Origin: an uncultured Clostridia bacterium
GTDB lineage: Bacteria > Bacillota > Clostridia > Oscillospirales > Acutalibacteraceae
Direction of reading: 5' to 3'
Assembly (NCBI GenBank): GCA_946497265.1
Contig: CAMMKL010000123.1
Location: 1-6,633, forward strand
Length of the DNA: 6,633 bases
The notes under the pieces are model-generated. The model made no database searches and was not told the origin of the DNA. It worked only from the letters and a program-made list of their open reading frames with translations. Position numbers and translations under genes: made by a program. Each line of letters starts with the position of its first letter. Position 1 is the first letter of the stretch. Of the stretch, positions 1 through 5,962 are shown in pieces.

Positions 1-154
1 CCGACTGGCCTTTTAGATCGATCGTCTCCTCTTTTTCTGTAGGAACGTCTTTCATATCGCCCAGTGCGGCAATAACATTTCCTTTTACCTGTATAAATCC
101 ATTGGGAATCGGCTCCCCCTCCATCGTGTGCAACACGGCATTGATCAACAGCAT
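1..154 (-). CDS. Amidohydrolase family protein, N-terminal part only
   Basis: The first 51 residues are present and the gene continues past the left edge. The N-terminus begins MLLINAVLHTMEGEPIPNGF and continues IQVKGNVIAALG, ending in an IDLKG segment. This is the usual opening of the metal-dependent amidohydrolase superfamily (imidazolonepropionase/dihydroorotase/adenine-deaminase-like proteins): the small beta-sandwich strand pattern with 'I.NG.I.V..G.I.A.G' and an 'ID..G' that normally comes just before the PGFID.H.H metal motif. That metal motif lies outside the window, so substrate and activity cannot be assigned. The ATG at 154 is preceded by a very good Shine-Dalgarno (AAGGAGG, about 9 bases upstream). 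It is separated from the S1-domain gene upstream by a terminator, so it is likely a separate transcription unit. Confidence 0.8.
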   Translation of the reverse strand, partial: MLLINAVLHTMEGEPIPNGFIQVKGNVIAALGDMKDVPTEKEETIDLKGQS

Positions 155-176
155 GGCTCGTTTTCCTCCTTTTTTC

Positions 177-195
177 CGCTTTGGCAAACAGCGGC
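177..195 (-). other. Small hairpin in the amidohydrolase leader
   Basis: CCGCT and AGCGG arms flank a nine-base loop, just upstream of the Shine-Dalgarno of the amidohydrolase gene. There is an A-rich rather than T-rich stretch after it on the minus strand, so it is not a terminator in that direction. It may be only leader structure. Confidence 0.3.
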
Positions 196-210
196 ATCCC
201 TTCTGATATA

Positions 211-242
211 ACATAAAAACAGGGGCGGTTCGCACCCGCCCC
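211..242 (-). terminator. Rho-independent terminator after the S1-domain gene
   Basis: On the minus strand a perfect 7-bp GC stem (GGGGCGG at 242-236, CCGCCCC at 228-222) with a 7-base loop is followed by TGTTTTTATG. It starts about 40 bases after the stop of the S1-domain gene and closes the yab-type cluster before the amidohydrolase gene. Confidence 0.85.
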
Positions 243-283
243 ATAGAACATTCCTTATCTGCTCGCTTGTACTCATCCTAGAT

Positions 284-739
284 TTATCTCTGCGGGCCGC
301 CTCTGCGAGAAAAACCGCCGCGCTTTCCCTCGGTCACTCTCTTTAAATCAGACATTTTCTCATCGCTTGTCTGTTTAAAGCGGGACATCATATCTTCAAA
401 GGAAACGGGTTCCGAAGATGCGTTCCGGCGGGTACTGCTCTGCCACTCAAAGTTGCCGGGCCGAGAGGGACGGGGAGCTGCACTGCGCGGCGCGCTCTTT
501 GTTGTCTCTACGGCTTTTTTCATAGAAAGACTAACCTTACCGTCTTCATTGATATTCAGAACCTTCACTTTTACCGTCTGATTTTCCGTAACAAAATCAC
601 GAATTTCCTTGACAAACGTGGGGGCCACCTCAGAAATATGTACCATACCGGTTTTACCTCCCGGCAATTCCACAAACGCCCCAAACTTTGTTATCCCTGT
701 CACTTTACCTTCCAGAACCATTCCTACCTCAAGCTGCAT
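284..739 (-). CDS. yabR: S1-domain RNA-binding protein, YabR-like
   Basis: A 151-residue protein. Residues 1-75 form a single S1 (OB-fold) domain of the polynucleotide-phosphorylase C-terminal type, with the family signatures GKVTGITKFGAFVEL (11-25), GMVHISE (31-37) and VKVKVLNINEDGKVSLSMKKA (56-76). Residues 77-151 are a low-complexity, basic, probably disordered tail. Inside it sits a short acidic/amphipathic segment (SFEDMMSRFKQTSDEKMSDL, 113-132), and it ends in an RGG-like sequence (GKRGGFSRRGGPQR). B. subtilis YabR and general stress protein 13 belong to this family; a role at the ribosome or on mRNA is likely, but the molecular function is not settled. It lies 32 bases downstream of divIC, as yabR does in Bacillus. 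AAGGAGG is present, but about 13 bases from the ATG, which is longer than usual; no better in-frame start is visible. Confidence 0.9.
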   Translation of the reverse strand: MQLEVGMVLEGKVTGITKFGAFVELPGGKTGMVHISEVAPTFVKEIRDFVTENQTVKVKVLNINEDGKVSLSMKKAVETTKSAPRSAAPRPSRPGNFEWQSSTRRNASSEPVSFEDMMSRFKQTSDEKMSDLKRVTEGKRGGFSRRGGPQR

Positions 740-771
740 ACAGTACCTGTTTCCTCCTTAGATTCCTTACC

Positions 772-1077
772 TTAATTACCGGCTATATTAATAAAAACGC
801 GCTCTCCCGGATAGACAAGATTCAGGTTATCCCCGCGCGCCGCGCGTTCAATATATTCCTCTTTCTCTTCCTGCCCTGAGTCACTGACGCGTTTTATATC
901 CTCGTTTTCTACTTCGACAATTTGGATCTGCCGGTTGAGTTCGTCGAGTTGATTGCGTTTTGCGGCAATCTGAATCTGCTGATTGATTAAGGTGACCAGC
1001 ACGTATCCGATGAACACCAGAATCGCAAGGCGCAGCAGAAGCTGTTTTTTGGGCTTTCTTTTTTTTATTTCTCTCAT
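772..1077 (-). CDS. divIC: Septum formation initiator, DivIC/FtsB family
   Basis: A 101-residue single-pass membrane protein. It has a strongly basic cytoplasmic N-terminus (REIKKRKPKKQ), one hydrophobic segment at about 13-31, then a coiled coil at about 32-66 with heptad-like Leu/Ile spacing, and a C-terminal block YIERAARGDNLNLVYPGERVF (75-95). That block corresponds to the conserved 'YIE..AR..L.LV.PGE' of DivIC. The family forms a complex with FtsL and DivIB at the division septum, acting outside the membrane to activate septal peptidoglycan synthesis. It sits between yabQ and yabR, as in Bacillus. The Shine-Dalgarno is weak (GGAAAG about 11 bases from the ATG), suggesting translation coupled to yabQ. 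The open yabQ frame runs 197 bases into this gene, which is discussed under yabQ. Confidence 0.93.
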   Translation of the reverse strand: MREIKKRKPKKQLLLRLAILVFIGYVLVTLINQQIQIAAKRNQLDELNRQIQIVEVENEDIKRVSDSGQEEKEEYIERAARGDNLNLVYPGERVFINIAGN

Positions 1078-1573
1078 GGCGTTTACTTCTTTCCTTGGAA
1101 CCCCTGTTTTTCATGCAGAAGATACGTTTGAATGAATTATACACTACTTTCCCATACTGTTTCAAGCAAATTCTAAATTTTAGGAAAACTTTTTTCAAAA
1201 AAACGCTGCATTTGCGAATGGGAGGGGATAAAACGGCATGAATTCTAGCTTTTATGCGCCGAAGGACCCGCAAAATGCACCCGGCAAGCCATAAAACCAG
1301 CCGACTGAGCGTGCAATGGTGCAAACACCAGCCCACTGCCTCACCCAACAGGATAAACGCCCTTACCTCGCCGTTTTGGAAGGTAAAGGCAAACAAAAAT
1401 GTTAGCACTCCGCAAAACAGCAAATAAAGGGAATCCTGCACAAACAATTTCCAGCCGCGCCAACGGGTAAGCATCCGCACAATCGTATTGGCATCATACA
1501 GAATGCCCAACACGATCCCAAATAGGCAGGCAAACAAAAAAACCTGCGGCTGTGCCGCAACGGAATGCTGCAT
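881..1573 (-). CDS. yabQ: Spore cortex protein YabQ, probably frameshifted near its end
   Basis: The open frame gives 230 residues, but only the first ~158 look like YabQ. It starts MQHSVAAQPQVFLF and has membrane segments at about 10-27, 46-64, 70-88 and 89-106. The family feature YDANTIVRMLTR follows the first segment, and FTFQNGEVRAFILLGEAVGW forms the second hairpin. A basic juxtamembrane helix follows (IKARIHAVLSPPIRK, then LKQYGKVVYNSFKRIF). In B. subtilis YabQ is a mother-cell membrane protein needed for spore cortex formation. After residue 158 the frame crosses a CCCC run at 1101-1104 (GGGG on the coding strand) and reads through divIC in the wrong phase, giving a featureless Arg/Lys/Ser-rich tail. 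One extra G there would give the ending NRGFQGKK and a TAA at 1085-1083, five bases before divIC, for a 163-residue protein. It starts six bases after yabP. Confidence 0.85.
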   Translation of the reverse strand: MQHSVAAQPQVFLFACLFGIVLGILYDANTIVRMLTRWRGWKLFVQDSLYLLFCGVLTFLFAFTFQNGEVRAFILLGEAVGWCLHHCTLSRLVLWLAGCILRVLRRIKARIHAVLSPPIRKCSVFLKKVFLKFRICLKQYGKVVYNSFKRIFCMKNRGSKERSKRHERNKKKKAQKTASAAPCDSGVHRIRAGHLNQSADSDCRKTQSTRRTQPADPNCRSRKRGYKTRQ

Positions 1574-1579
1574 ACCGCC

Positions 1580-1861
1580 CTACTTTAACAGCCGGGCAAA
1601 AAAGCCCCCGCTGGTTTTTTGGTTTTCGCTGTAACTCATGGAAAAGATATTCCCTTCCAGCGTCAGCTCCCCCGACTCTACGCTTAACTTGTTGATCTTC
1701 AGATTGCTGCCATAGATGGACAGTTCCCCCAGATCGGTATACGCAATTACCTTTTGGTCGGTAAAGCTGTCTACATCAGAAACCCCGGTCACCGTCAGGT
1801 ACGCCCGGTCTTCCAGAATAAGGCTGTGCGGCCGTTTTACCTGCTTTTTTTCTTCTGGCAT
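1580..1861 (-). CDS. yabP: Sporulation protein YabP
   Basis: A 93-residue soluble protein of the YabP/YqfC family. The family pattern is clear: PHSLILEDRAYLTVTGVSDV (11-30), DSFTDQKVIAYTDLGELSIY (31-50), a repeated short-strand 'G.L.I.G..L.I..L....GEL.LEG.I' section (46-72), and a final basic FFARLLK. Most of the chain should be beta strand. In B. subtilis yabP and yabQ form a mother-cell operon and YabQ is needed for cortex assembly; the biochemical role of YabP is unknown. The ATG is preceded by AGGGGGG with about 10 bases spacing, and a sigma-E-like promoter lies directly upstream. No antisense or alternative start is needed. Confidence 0.93.
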   Translation of the reverse strand: MPEEKKQVKRPHSLILEDRAYLTVTGVSDVDSFTDQKVIAYTDLGELSIYGSNLKINKLSVESGELTLEGNIFSMSYSENQKTSGGFFARLLK

Positions 1862-1893
1862 AATGAATGTTCCCCCCTACAAGGTCATACTCC

Positions 1894-1922
1894 ATGGTAT
1901 GATAAGGGAACCCTTTTTATGC
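1894..1922 (-). promoter_or_regulatory. Sigma-E-like promoter for yabP-yabQ
   Basis: Minus strand: GCATAAA (1922-1916), 14-base spacer, CATACCAT (1901-1894). The known B. subtilis sigma-E consensus is roughly GHATATT, 13-15 bases, CATACAHT; the -10 box differs at one position and the -35 box keeps the G.ATA core. The start site would fall near 1886-1888, leaving a ~25-base leader that contains the Shine-Dalgarno at 1872-1878. The yabP operon is known to depend on sigma-E in Bacillus, which supports the call. The spacer contains an inverted repeat (AAGGG-AA-CCCTT, 1904-1915), and a second one, CATAC/GTATG (1886-1901), overlaps the -10 box and the start site; either might be an operator or chance. 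Confidence 0.65.
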
Positions 1923-1952
1923 CCTTTTCTGGGACAATCGGCCTTAGTTGCC

Positions 1953-2198
1953 TTACTCCGATAAGATCCGGTAAAGGCCTGCCGCCTCCTCCTTTTTGGC
2001 ATACTCGTTTACGCCGACCACCTCCGCCTTAAACGGCCGGCTGCCCATTTGGATTTCCAGAATATCCCCCGCCTTAACGTCGTAAGACGCCCGGGCGACC
2101 TTGCCGTTTACCAAGACGCGTCCTGCGTCGCACGCCTCGTTAGCGACGGTACGCCGTTTGATGATACGCGAAACCTTTAAATACTTATCAAGCCTCAT
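1953..2198 (-). CDS. rqcP: S4-domain ribosome quality control factor RqcP (YabO)
   Basis: An 81-residue S4-domain protein of the Hsp15/YabO family. The start MRLDKYLKVSRIIKRRTVAN is diagnostic, followed by EACDAGRVLVNGKVARASYD (21-40) and VKAGDILEIQMGSRPFKAEV (41-60), which is the whole alpha-L RNA-binding fold. In B. subtilis RqcP works with RqcH on stalled 50S subunits, holding the P-site tRNA during C-terminal alanine tailing of nascent chains. The C-terminal 20 residues, with NEYAKKEEAAGLYRIL, are typical too. AAGGAG lies 8 bases before the ATG. The preceding HU terminator ends only two bases before this Shine-Dalgarno, so expression should depend on read-through of that terminator. The gene is 91 bases upstream of yabP. 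Confidence 0.93.
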   Translation of the reverse strand: MRLDKYLKVSRIIKRRTVANEACDAGRVLVNGKVARASYDVKAGDILEIQMGSRPFKAEVVGVNEYAKKEEAAGLYRILSE

Positions 2199-2214
2199 AA
2201 TAACTTCTCCTTAC

Positions 2215-2247
2215 AAAAAGAGAGGGTGCAACACTGGTCACACCCTC
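2215..2247 (-). terminator. Intrinsic terminator between HU and rqcP
   Basis: On the minus strand GAGGGTG (2247-2241) pairs with CACCCTC (2228-2222) around a 12-base loop, followed by TCTTTTTG. It begins 12 bases after the HU stop codon. Its T-run stops two bases short of the rqcP Shine-Dalgarno, so it probably acts as a partial terminator that lets HU mRNA accumulate over the downstream genes. Confidence 0.8.
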
Positions 2248-2259
2248 GCCGTACGCAAT

Positions 2260-2538
2260 TTATTTACCGCTTACCGCGCTTTTGAACGCCTTGCCGACTT
2301 TAAAAGCGGGAACTTTGGAGGCCGGGATGGTCATCGGCTCGTTTGTACGCGGGTCGCGTCCCTGCCGTTCGCTGCGGCTGCGGACTTCAAAGGTCCCGAA
2401 CCCTACGATCTGTACCTTTTCTTCCTTGGCAACGGTTTCGATGATGGTATCCAACACTGCATTTACCGCCTGATCGGCATCCTTCTTAGACATCTCTGTC
2501 TTCTCGGCAACTGCCATAATTAATTCTGTCTTGTTCAT
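2260..2538 (-). CDS. hup: DNA-binding protein HU
   Basis: A 92-residue bacterial histone-like protein of normal length. The N-terminal helical dimerisation part is MNKTELIMAVAEKTEMSKKD followed by ADQAVNAVLDTI. Then comes GFGTFEVRSRSERQGRDPRT (46-65), the beta arm with its conserved Pro63, and IPASKVPAFKVGKAFKSAV (71-89). It binds and bends DNA with little sequence preference as a dimer in the nucleoid. GGAGG sits six bases before the ATG. It is placed between mazG and rqcP, an insertion relative to the Bacillus yabN-yabO order that I recall as common in Clostridia. The terminator directly after it suggests it is made in excess over the following genes. Confidence 0.97.
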   Translation of the reverse strand: MNKTELIMAVAEKTEMSKKDADQAVNAVLDTIIETVAKEEKVQIVGFGTFEVRSRSERQGRDPRTNEPMTIPASKVPAFKVGKAFKSAVSGK

Positions 2539-2601
2539 GGTAAACCTCCATAATTTTTAATTCTGCTGTTTTCCGGCGCGCTCCTGCACCAGTATCTATG
2601 A

Positions 2602-2628
2602 TTCAACGGCATACCTACACGCCGTGAA
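2602..2628. repeat. Inverted repeat between mazG and HU
   Basis: TTCAACGGC (2602-2610) and GCCGTGAA (2621-2628) form an 8-bp stem with one bulged base and a 10-base loop, starting three bases after the mazG stop. Neither strand has a T-run after it, so it is not a canonical terminator; it could mark an mRNA processing or stability site in the HU leader. Confidence 0.45.
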
Positions 2629-2630
2629 TA

Positions 2631-3422
2631 TCAGGAATGTTTGACTTCTTCCCACAGAGCGTCGAGTTCTGGAAGCGACGCCTTCTGGATATCCATTCCA
2701 CGCTCTAAGGCCAGTGCTTCCAACTTACCAAAACGGCTGATGAATTTATCACAAGCTTTGGAAAGCGCCTGTTCGCTGTCCACATGGATAAATCGGGCCA
2801 CATTGACGACGGAAAAAAGCAAGTCGCCCAATTCTTCCTCGCTGCTGTTCTGTCCTCCTTCATCAATCGCCTCTTTCAGTTCGTCCAGCTCTTCAAATAT
2901 TTTAGCCAGCGCGCCGTCCACATTATCCCAATCAAAACCGGCCTTTGCCGCCTTTTTCTGTACTTTTTGGCTGCGCATCAAGGCCGGCAGCGCAGGGGAT
3001 ACGCTTTGCAGCACCTCTGTCTGGGTCTTCTGTTCCTTGGTTTGCATCTTAATGGCATCCCAATTCTTCAGCACCTCGTCGCTGGTCTTCGCCGATACCT
3101 CCGAAAACACATGCGGGTGGCGGATAATCAGCTTTTTACAGATACCGTCCACCACATCGGAAAAATCAAAAGACCCCTTTTCTTGCTCCATCTGTGCGTG
3201 GAACACCACCTGCAACAAAACATCCCCAAGTTCCTCTTTCAAAAGCTCGGCATTCTCGGTGTCTATTGCTTCTATGGCCTCATAGGTTTCTTCAATAAAA
3301 TTCGCACGGATGCTGTGATGATCCTGTTCCCGATCCCACGGACAGCCGTCCGGAGAACGCAACAGCTCCATAATTTTGAGCAAATCCTGCATTTCATACT
3401 TCTCTTTGCGTTCAAATTCCAT
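2631..3422 (-). CDS. mazG: Nucleoside triphosphate pyrophosphohydrolase MazG
   Basis: With the start used here the protein has 263 residues, the length of E. coli MazG. It has two all-alpha MazG domains. The first holds the entry LLRSPDGCPWDREQDHHSIR (20-39), the metal-binding EETYE (44-48) and EELGD (63-67), then RHPHVFSEV and a 'W..IK' motif. The second repeats the plan with FDWDN (163-167), EELDE (177-181) and EELGD (196-200). It hydrolyses (d)NTPs to the monophosphate and pyrophosphate in the cytoplasm. An in-frame GTG at 3431 would add three residues, but the Shine-Dalgarno (AAAGGA, 3438-3433) leaves only one base before that GTG and ten before the ATG at 3422, so the ATG is preferred. 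Unlike B. subtilis YabN it lacks the N-terminal methylase-like domain. Confidence 0.95.
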   Translation of the reverse strand: MEFERKEKYEMQDLLKIMELLRSPDGCPWDREQDHHSIRANFIEETYEAIEAIDTENAELLKEELGDVLLQVVFHAQMEQEKGSFDFSDVVDGICKKLIIRHPHVFSEVSAKTSDEVLKNWDAIKMQTKEQKTQTEVLQSVSPALPALMRSQKVQKKAAKAGFDWDNVDGALAKIFEELDELKEAIDEGGQNSSEEELGDLLFSVVNVARFIHVDSEQALSKACDKFISRFGKLEALALERGMDIQKASLPELDALWEEVKHS

Positions 3423-3432
3423 TTCGGCCACA

Positions 3433-3438
3433 TCCTTT
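3433..3438 (-). promoter_or_regulatory. Ribosome binding site that decides the mazG start
   Basis: AAAGGA on the minus strand lies 10 bases from the ATG at 3422 and one base from the GTG at 3431. The spacing favours the ATG, which also gives the usual family N-terminus (MEFERKEKYEMQDLLKIM). Confidence 0.6.
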
Positions 3439-3466
3439 GTCCCAAAAATCGAAACTAGGTCTTATT

Positions 3467-5254
3467 TTACCCTATCCACCTGTGCTTTTCAAGTATTTTT
3501 GCAATTTTTTGTCCTTTTGGTAGCATCAGTACATCTTCCTTCTCCAATATACGAAGGGATAGCAGGGCAGCCACATAGAAAAACACGGCAACCGCCAAAG
3601 ACGCCAATGTAATCAAGCGGGAAGAACCCAGCGCCATTGCCAGCAAACGATGGCTAAGGTAAGCCGACAGGGCGCAGATGCCCGCGGCTAAGGCAGGCTT
3701 TAGGAAAAGGGAAACAACGCTTAATTTTACCTTCGTCTGCCGTTTTAAGCAAACCAGAGCACCGACAACGATAAAGATATAGCATACGAGCGTTCCCAAA
3801 CCCGCCCCCTGTATATTGATCTCCGGAATACCGACCACCACATAGTTAAGCGCGACCTTGATCACCACGCCGACCGAAAGCAGCTTCACCGGCAGATCTA
3901 CCCTGCCGGCTGCCTGCAGCATGCTGCAAATCGGTGTGCTGGTAGCCAAAAAGATGGAGGCGATACCCAGCAAAGAAAGAACCTCGGCAATCACTGCAAC
4001 TTCCGCCTCGTTGCCAGGCTGCAGATACAGCAGCTCGGCGATCGGTTTTGCCATTACAGAAAGGCCCAAGCCGGCCGGAAATGTAATCATGGTTGTAATA
4101 CGGATGACCGATTCAATGCTCCGCCGGATTTTATCGCGTACGCCTTCCGTCCATGCCGCCGTCACCGTAGGCAGGGCGCTGATCCCAAATACTTGGGTAA
4201 TGGCCGGAATGAGCATGACTATAGTATTTGCCGAAGCAAAGCATCCATACAAAATGGTGTGCGCCCGTCCTGCATTTTCTGTGTTTAAAAGCTGCGGATA
4301 CAGTGAACAAAGCACATCGCCTTGCGTCTGCATAATATCCGATATTCGGCGTTGGATCAGCGAGGTGTCGATTAAGCCCGCCATATTGGTAATCAAAGCG
4401 CCCAAAGCGACCGGAACCGCGATGCGGATAAGCAGCCGCACCGTATCGCGCCCTCCTCTGGGCTTTGGCGAGGTCAGGAGTTCTTCTTCTGTAATCCCGT
4501 CGCCCTGCCGTTTGTAGCGGAGCATTAAGAAGAAAAAGCCTACAATAGCGCCTATGGTAATGCCCAGAATGGCCCCCGCAGCCGCAAGCGGAAGCAGCGC
4601 GCTCATAGCCTGGTCTTGCGTCGCATAGGGCGTCCCGAATATCGTGCCGTTGGCAGCGTACTCTTCCGTCCCCATCCGCATGATGATGGAAGAAAGGGTC
4701 AGGCCGATGATCAGCTTACAGACCGCCTCCACTATTTCCGAGACCGCCACCGGGGCCATGTTGCGCATGCCCTGATAATATCCCCGGTAAATGGAAAGCA
4801 GGCAGACAAACAAAATGGTCGGCGAGAGCGCCAGCGTCGTGTAAATGACGCCGGGGGAATTGATAAAACGCGCATATAAAAACGCTCCACCGATCATGCC
4901 GCCAAAGCAGATTAGCCCCAAAACCCCAAAGATAGGAACGGATACCCGATGGATCTGTTTGACATCTCGAAACCGGCGGCGAGCGATATTTTCCGATACC
5001 ATGCGGGAGATCGCTATAGGGAATCCCGCCATAGCCAGCGTTTGCAAAGGGGCGTACAGCTCATAGGCCGCCGTGAAATAGCCGATGCCTTCCGCGCCCA
5101 AAATATCAAACAGCGGAATTTTAAACAGCGCGCCAATCAGCTTGACTACCGCCACCCCAGCGGTCAGGATCAAAGCGCTCTGCAGGAAAGATTGGTTCCG
5201 TTTTCCCGCCGGCTTTTTTGCACGTGCTTTACCTGGCATTGCAACACTTCCCAT
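3467..5254 (-). CDS. SpoVB/YabM-type polysaccharide or lipid flippase (MOP superfamily)
   Basis: A 595-residue integral membrane protein with roughly 14 hydrophobic segments. A basic N-terminus (PGKARAKKPAGKRNQ) leads into the family opening FLQSALILTAGVAVVKLIGA and LFKIPLFDILGAEGIGYFTA. Then come PIAISRMVSENIARRRFRDV and YRGYYQGMRNMAPVAVSEIV, the signatures of the SpoVB/PST branch of the MATE-like MOP exporters. SpoVB works in spore cortex synthesis and MurJ-like relatives flip lipid II. Position next to mazG matches yabM of B. subtilis, so a YabM orthologue is as likely as SpoVB itself. It ends 44 bases before mazG. Start choice is uncertain: the ATG at 5254 directly follows an in-frame TGA and lacks a good Shine-Dalgarno, while the ATG at 5239 (MPGKARAKK) has GGGAAG seven bases upstream. 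Confidence 0.92.
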   Translation of the reverse strand: MGSVAMPGKARAKKPAGKRNQSFLQSALILTAGVAVVKLIGALFKIPLFDILGAEGIGYFTAAYELYAPLQTLAMAGFPIAISRMVSENIARRRFRDVKQIHRVSVPIFGVLGLICFGGMIGGAFLYARFINSPGVIYTTLALSPTILFVCLLSIYRGYYQGMRNMAPVAVSEIVEAVCKLIIGLTLSSIIMRMGTEEYAANGTIFGTPYATQDQAMSALLPLAAAGAILGITIGAIVGFFFLMLRYKRQGDGITEEELLTSPKPRGGRDTVRLLIRIAVPVALGALITNMAGLIDTSLIQRRISDIMQTQGDVLCSLYPQLLNTENAGRAHTILYGCFASANTIVMLIPAITQVFGISALPTVTAAWTEGVRDKIRRSIESVIRITTMITFPAGLGLSVMAKPIAELLYLQPGNEAEVAVIAEVLSLLGIASIFLATSTPICSMLQAAGRVDLPVKLLSVGVVIKVALNYVVVGIPEINIQGAGLGTLVCYIFIVVGALVCLKRQTKVKLSVVSLFLKPALAAGICALSAYLSHRLLAMALGSSRLITLASLAVAVFFYVAALLSLRILEKEDVLMLPKGQKIAKILEKHRWIG

Positions 5255-5569
5255 TCATCGTAATCGCGGCTAAAAATTTTGAGATTCTGTAATGCGGAGA
5301 TCCGCTCCAGCCAAACGCAGGAAGAACCCCAGCCGTTGTATCGTCTATATGGCACGGCCAATGTGGCAATAAGCCTATGGATTATGAACTATTATATTAT
5401 TCTGTAAACCAAGATATGTAAAGGGAACTGCAAAACTTTTACAACCTTATTACATCTTCCCACAGCAAAAGGCATAACAGCAGCCCACAAAGGCCAAAAA
5501 TGCAGCCTAAGCCGGCAGGACAAACCATATGTAGGCTTTCCCATACGTTTTACGCATCAACGGCCTTTC
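5255..5569. other. Intergenic region upstream of the flippase gene
   Basis: About 315 bases without a confident gene. It contains a candidate sigma-A promoter (5394-5422), a small GCGG/CCGC hairpin in the flippase leader, and a short hydrophobic reading frame. The latter reads M-R-K-T-Y-G-K-A-Y-I-W-F-V-L-P on the minus strand from an ATG at 5557 (AAAGG six bases upstream), then meets TAG at 5509. One added base would join it to the frame reading GLGCIFGLCGLLLCLLLW and ending at the TAA at 5441-5439, a possible ~39-residue single-pass peptide. A 63-codon TTG-started frame (5361-5170) overlaps the flippase start and has no supporting features. Confidence 0.5.
5394..5422 (-). promoter_or_regulatory. 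Candidate sigma-A promoter for the flippase-mazG-HU unit
   Basis: Minus strand: TTTACA (5422-5417), 17-base spacer, TAATAT (5399-5394), with a second overlapping TATAAT at 5396-5391. The start site would be near 5387, giving a leader of ~130 bases to the flippase gene. AT-rich sequence makes chance matches more likely. Confidence 0.4.
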
Positions 5570-5962
5570 TTACCTATTATACTTTCTCCTCGCGCTCATA
5601 AGATTAGGCCGTACTCTCCAATAAAACGATTGTTTTTATCTTTGGGATGCTCTTTGATGCCATCAAAGGCGGCATTCCAATATCGATACTCCGTACCTGC
5701 TGAATTTCCAGGAGGTTCTTTCCATAATTTTTAATACTGCTTTTTGGAAAAGCGCCTGTTCCAAGCCGTAACCTGATTGTAATGGATCTTTAAATTTCTG
5801 CGATATTACTGGCGGTTGCGCACAATTCGGCTGCTTGTATACAAAATCGATTATCTCCAACATCTTGCTGTCAATGATGGTTTCATCCTGTAGTATATCA
5901 AGCCATTGCTCCTTCTTTAAATCCAAAACGTCTTGTCCTTGCCACTGTGTTGCTCTAGCCAT
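5570..5962 (-). pseudogene. Frameshifted small protein resembling the N-terminal domain of HNH/McrBC-type restriction proteins
   Basis: The uninterrupted frame (start ATG 5962, or TTG 5977) stops at 5663. Its 104 or 99 residues include WQGQDVLDLKKEQWLDILQD (7-26), EIIDFVYKQPN and GYGLEQALFQKAVLKIM. The next frame then carries RYWNAAFDG, and after a second shift the first frame resumes with FYWRVRPNL and ends at TAA 5572-5570. The order 'LxxEQWxxxL', 'FVY..PN', 'RYW...F.G', 'F.W..RP.L' is a pattern I recall from the N-terminal domain of HNH and McrB-like restriction proteins. The shifts lie between about 5709 and 5733 (probably the A5 run at 5728-5732) and at 5623-5637 (A4 or T5 run on the plus strand). 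They compensate exactly: 5962-5570 is 131 codons. No nuclease domain follows. It is divergent to the DUF6125 gene. Family assignment is from memory and moderate at best. Confidence 0.6.

Noticed and set aside
1754..2032. Plus-strand frames across the yabP/rqcP junction
   Set aside because: They overlap two solid minus-strand genes and the promoter region, and their translations are proline/arginine-rich with no family likeness.
2539..2630. Separate sigma-A promoter for HU
   Set aside because: A TTGAAT box is present but no acceptable -10 box lies 16-18 bases away; the AT-rich stretch near the Shine-Dalgarno is too close to the start codon.
2641..3458. Long plus-strand open frames opposite mazG
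   Set aside because: They are antisense to a clear MazG coding sequence, Ser/Phe-rich as expected of reverse translations, with no family resemblance.
3858..4517. 219-codon plus-strand open frame opposite the flippase gene
   Set aside because: Antisense shadow of a well-supported membrane protein; no Shine-Dalgarno or family motifs.
5170..5361. 63-codon minus-strand frame overlapping the flippase start
   Set aside because: TTG start, no good Shine-Dalgarno, overlaps the flippase N-terminus in another phase and shows no recognisable motif.
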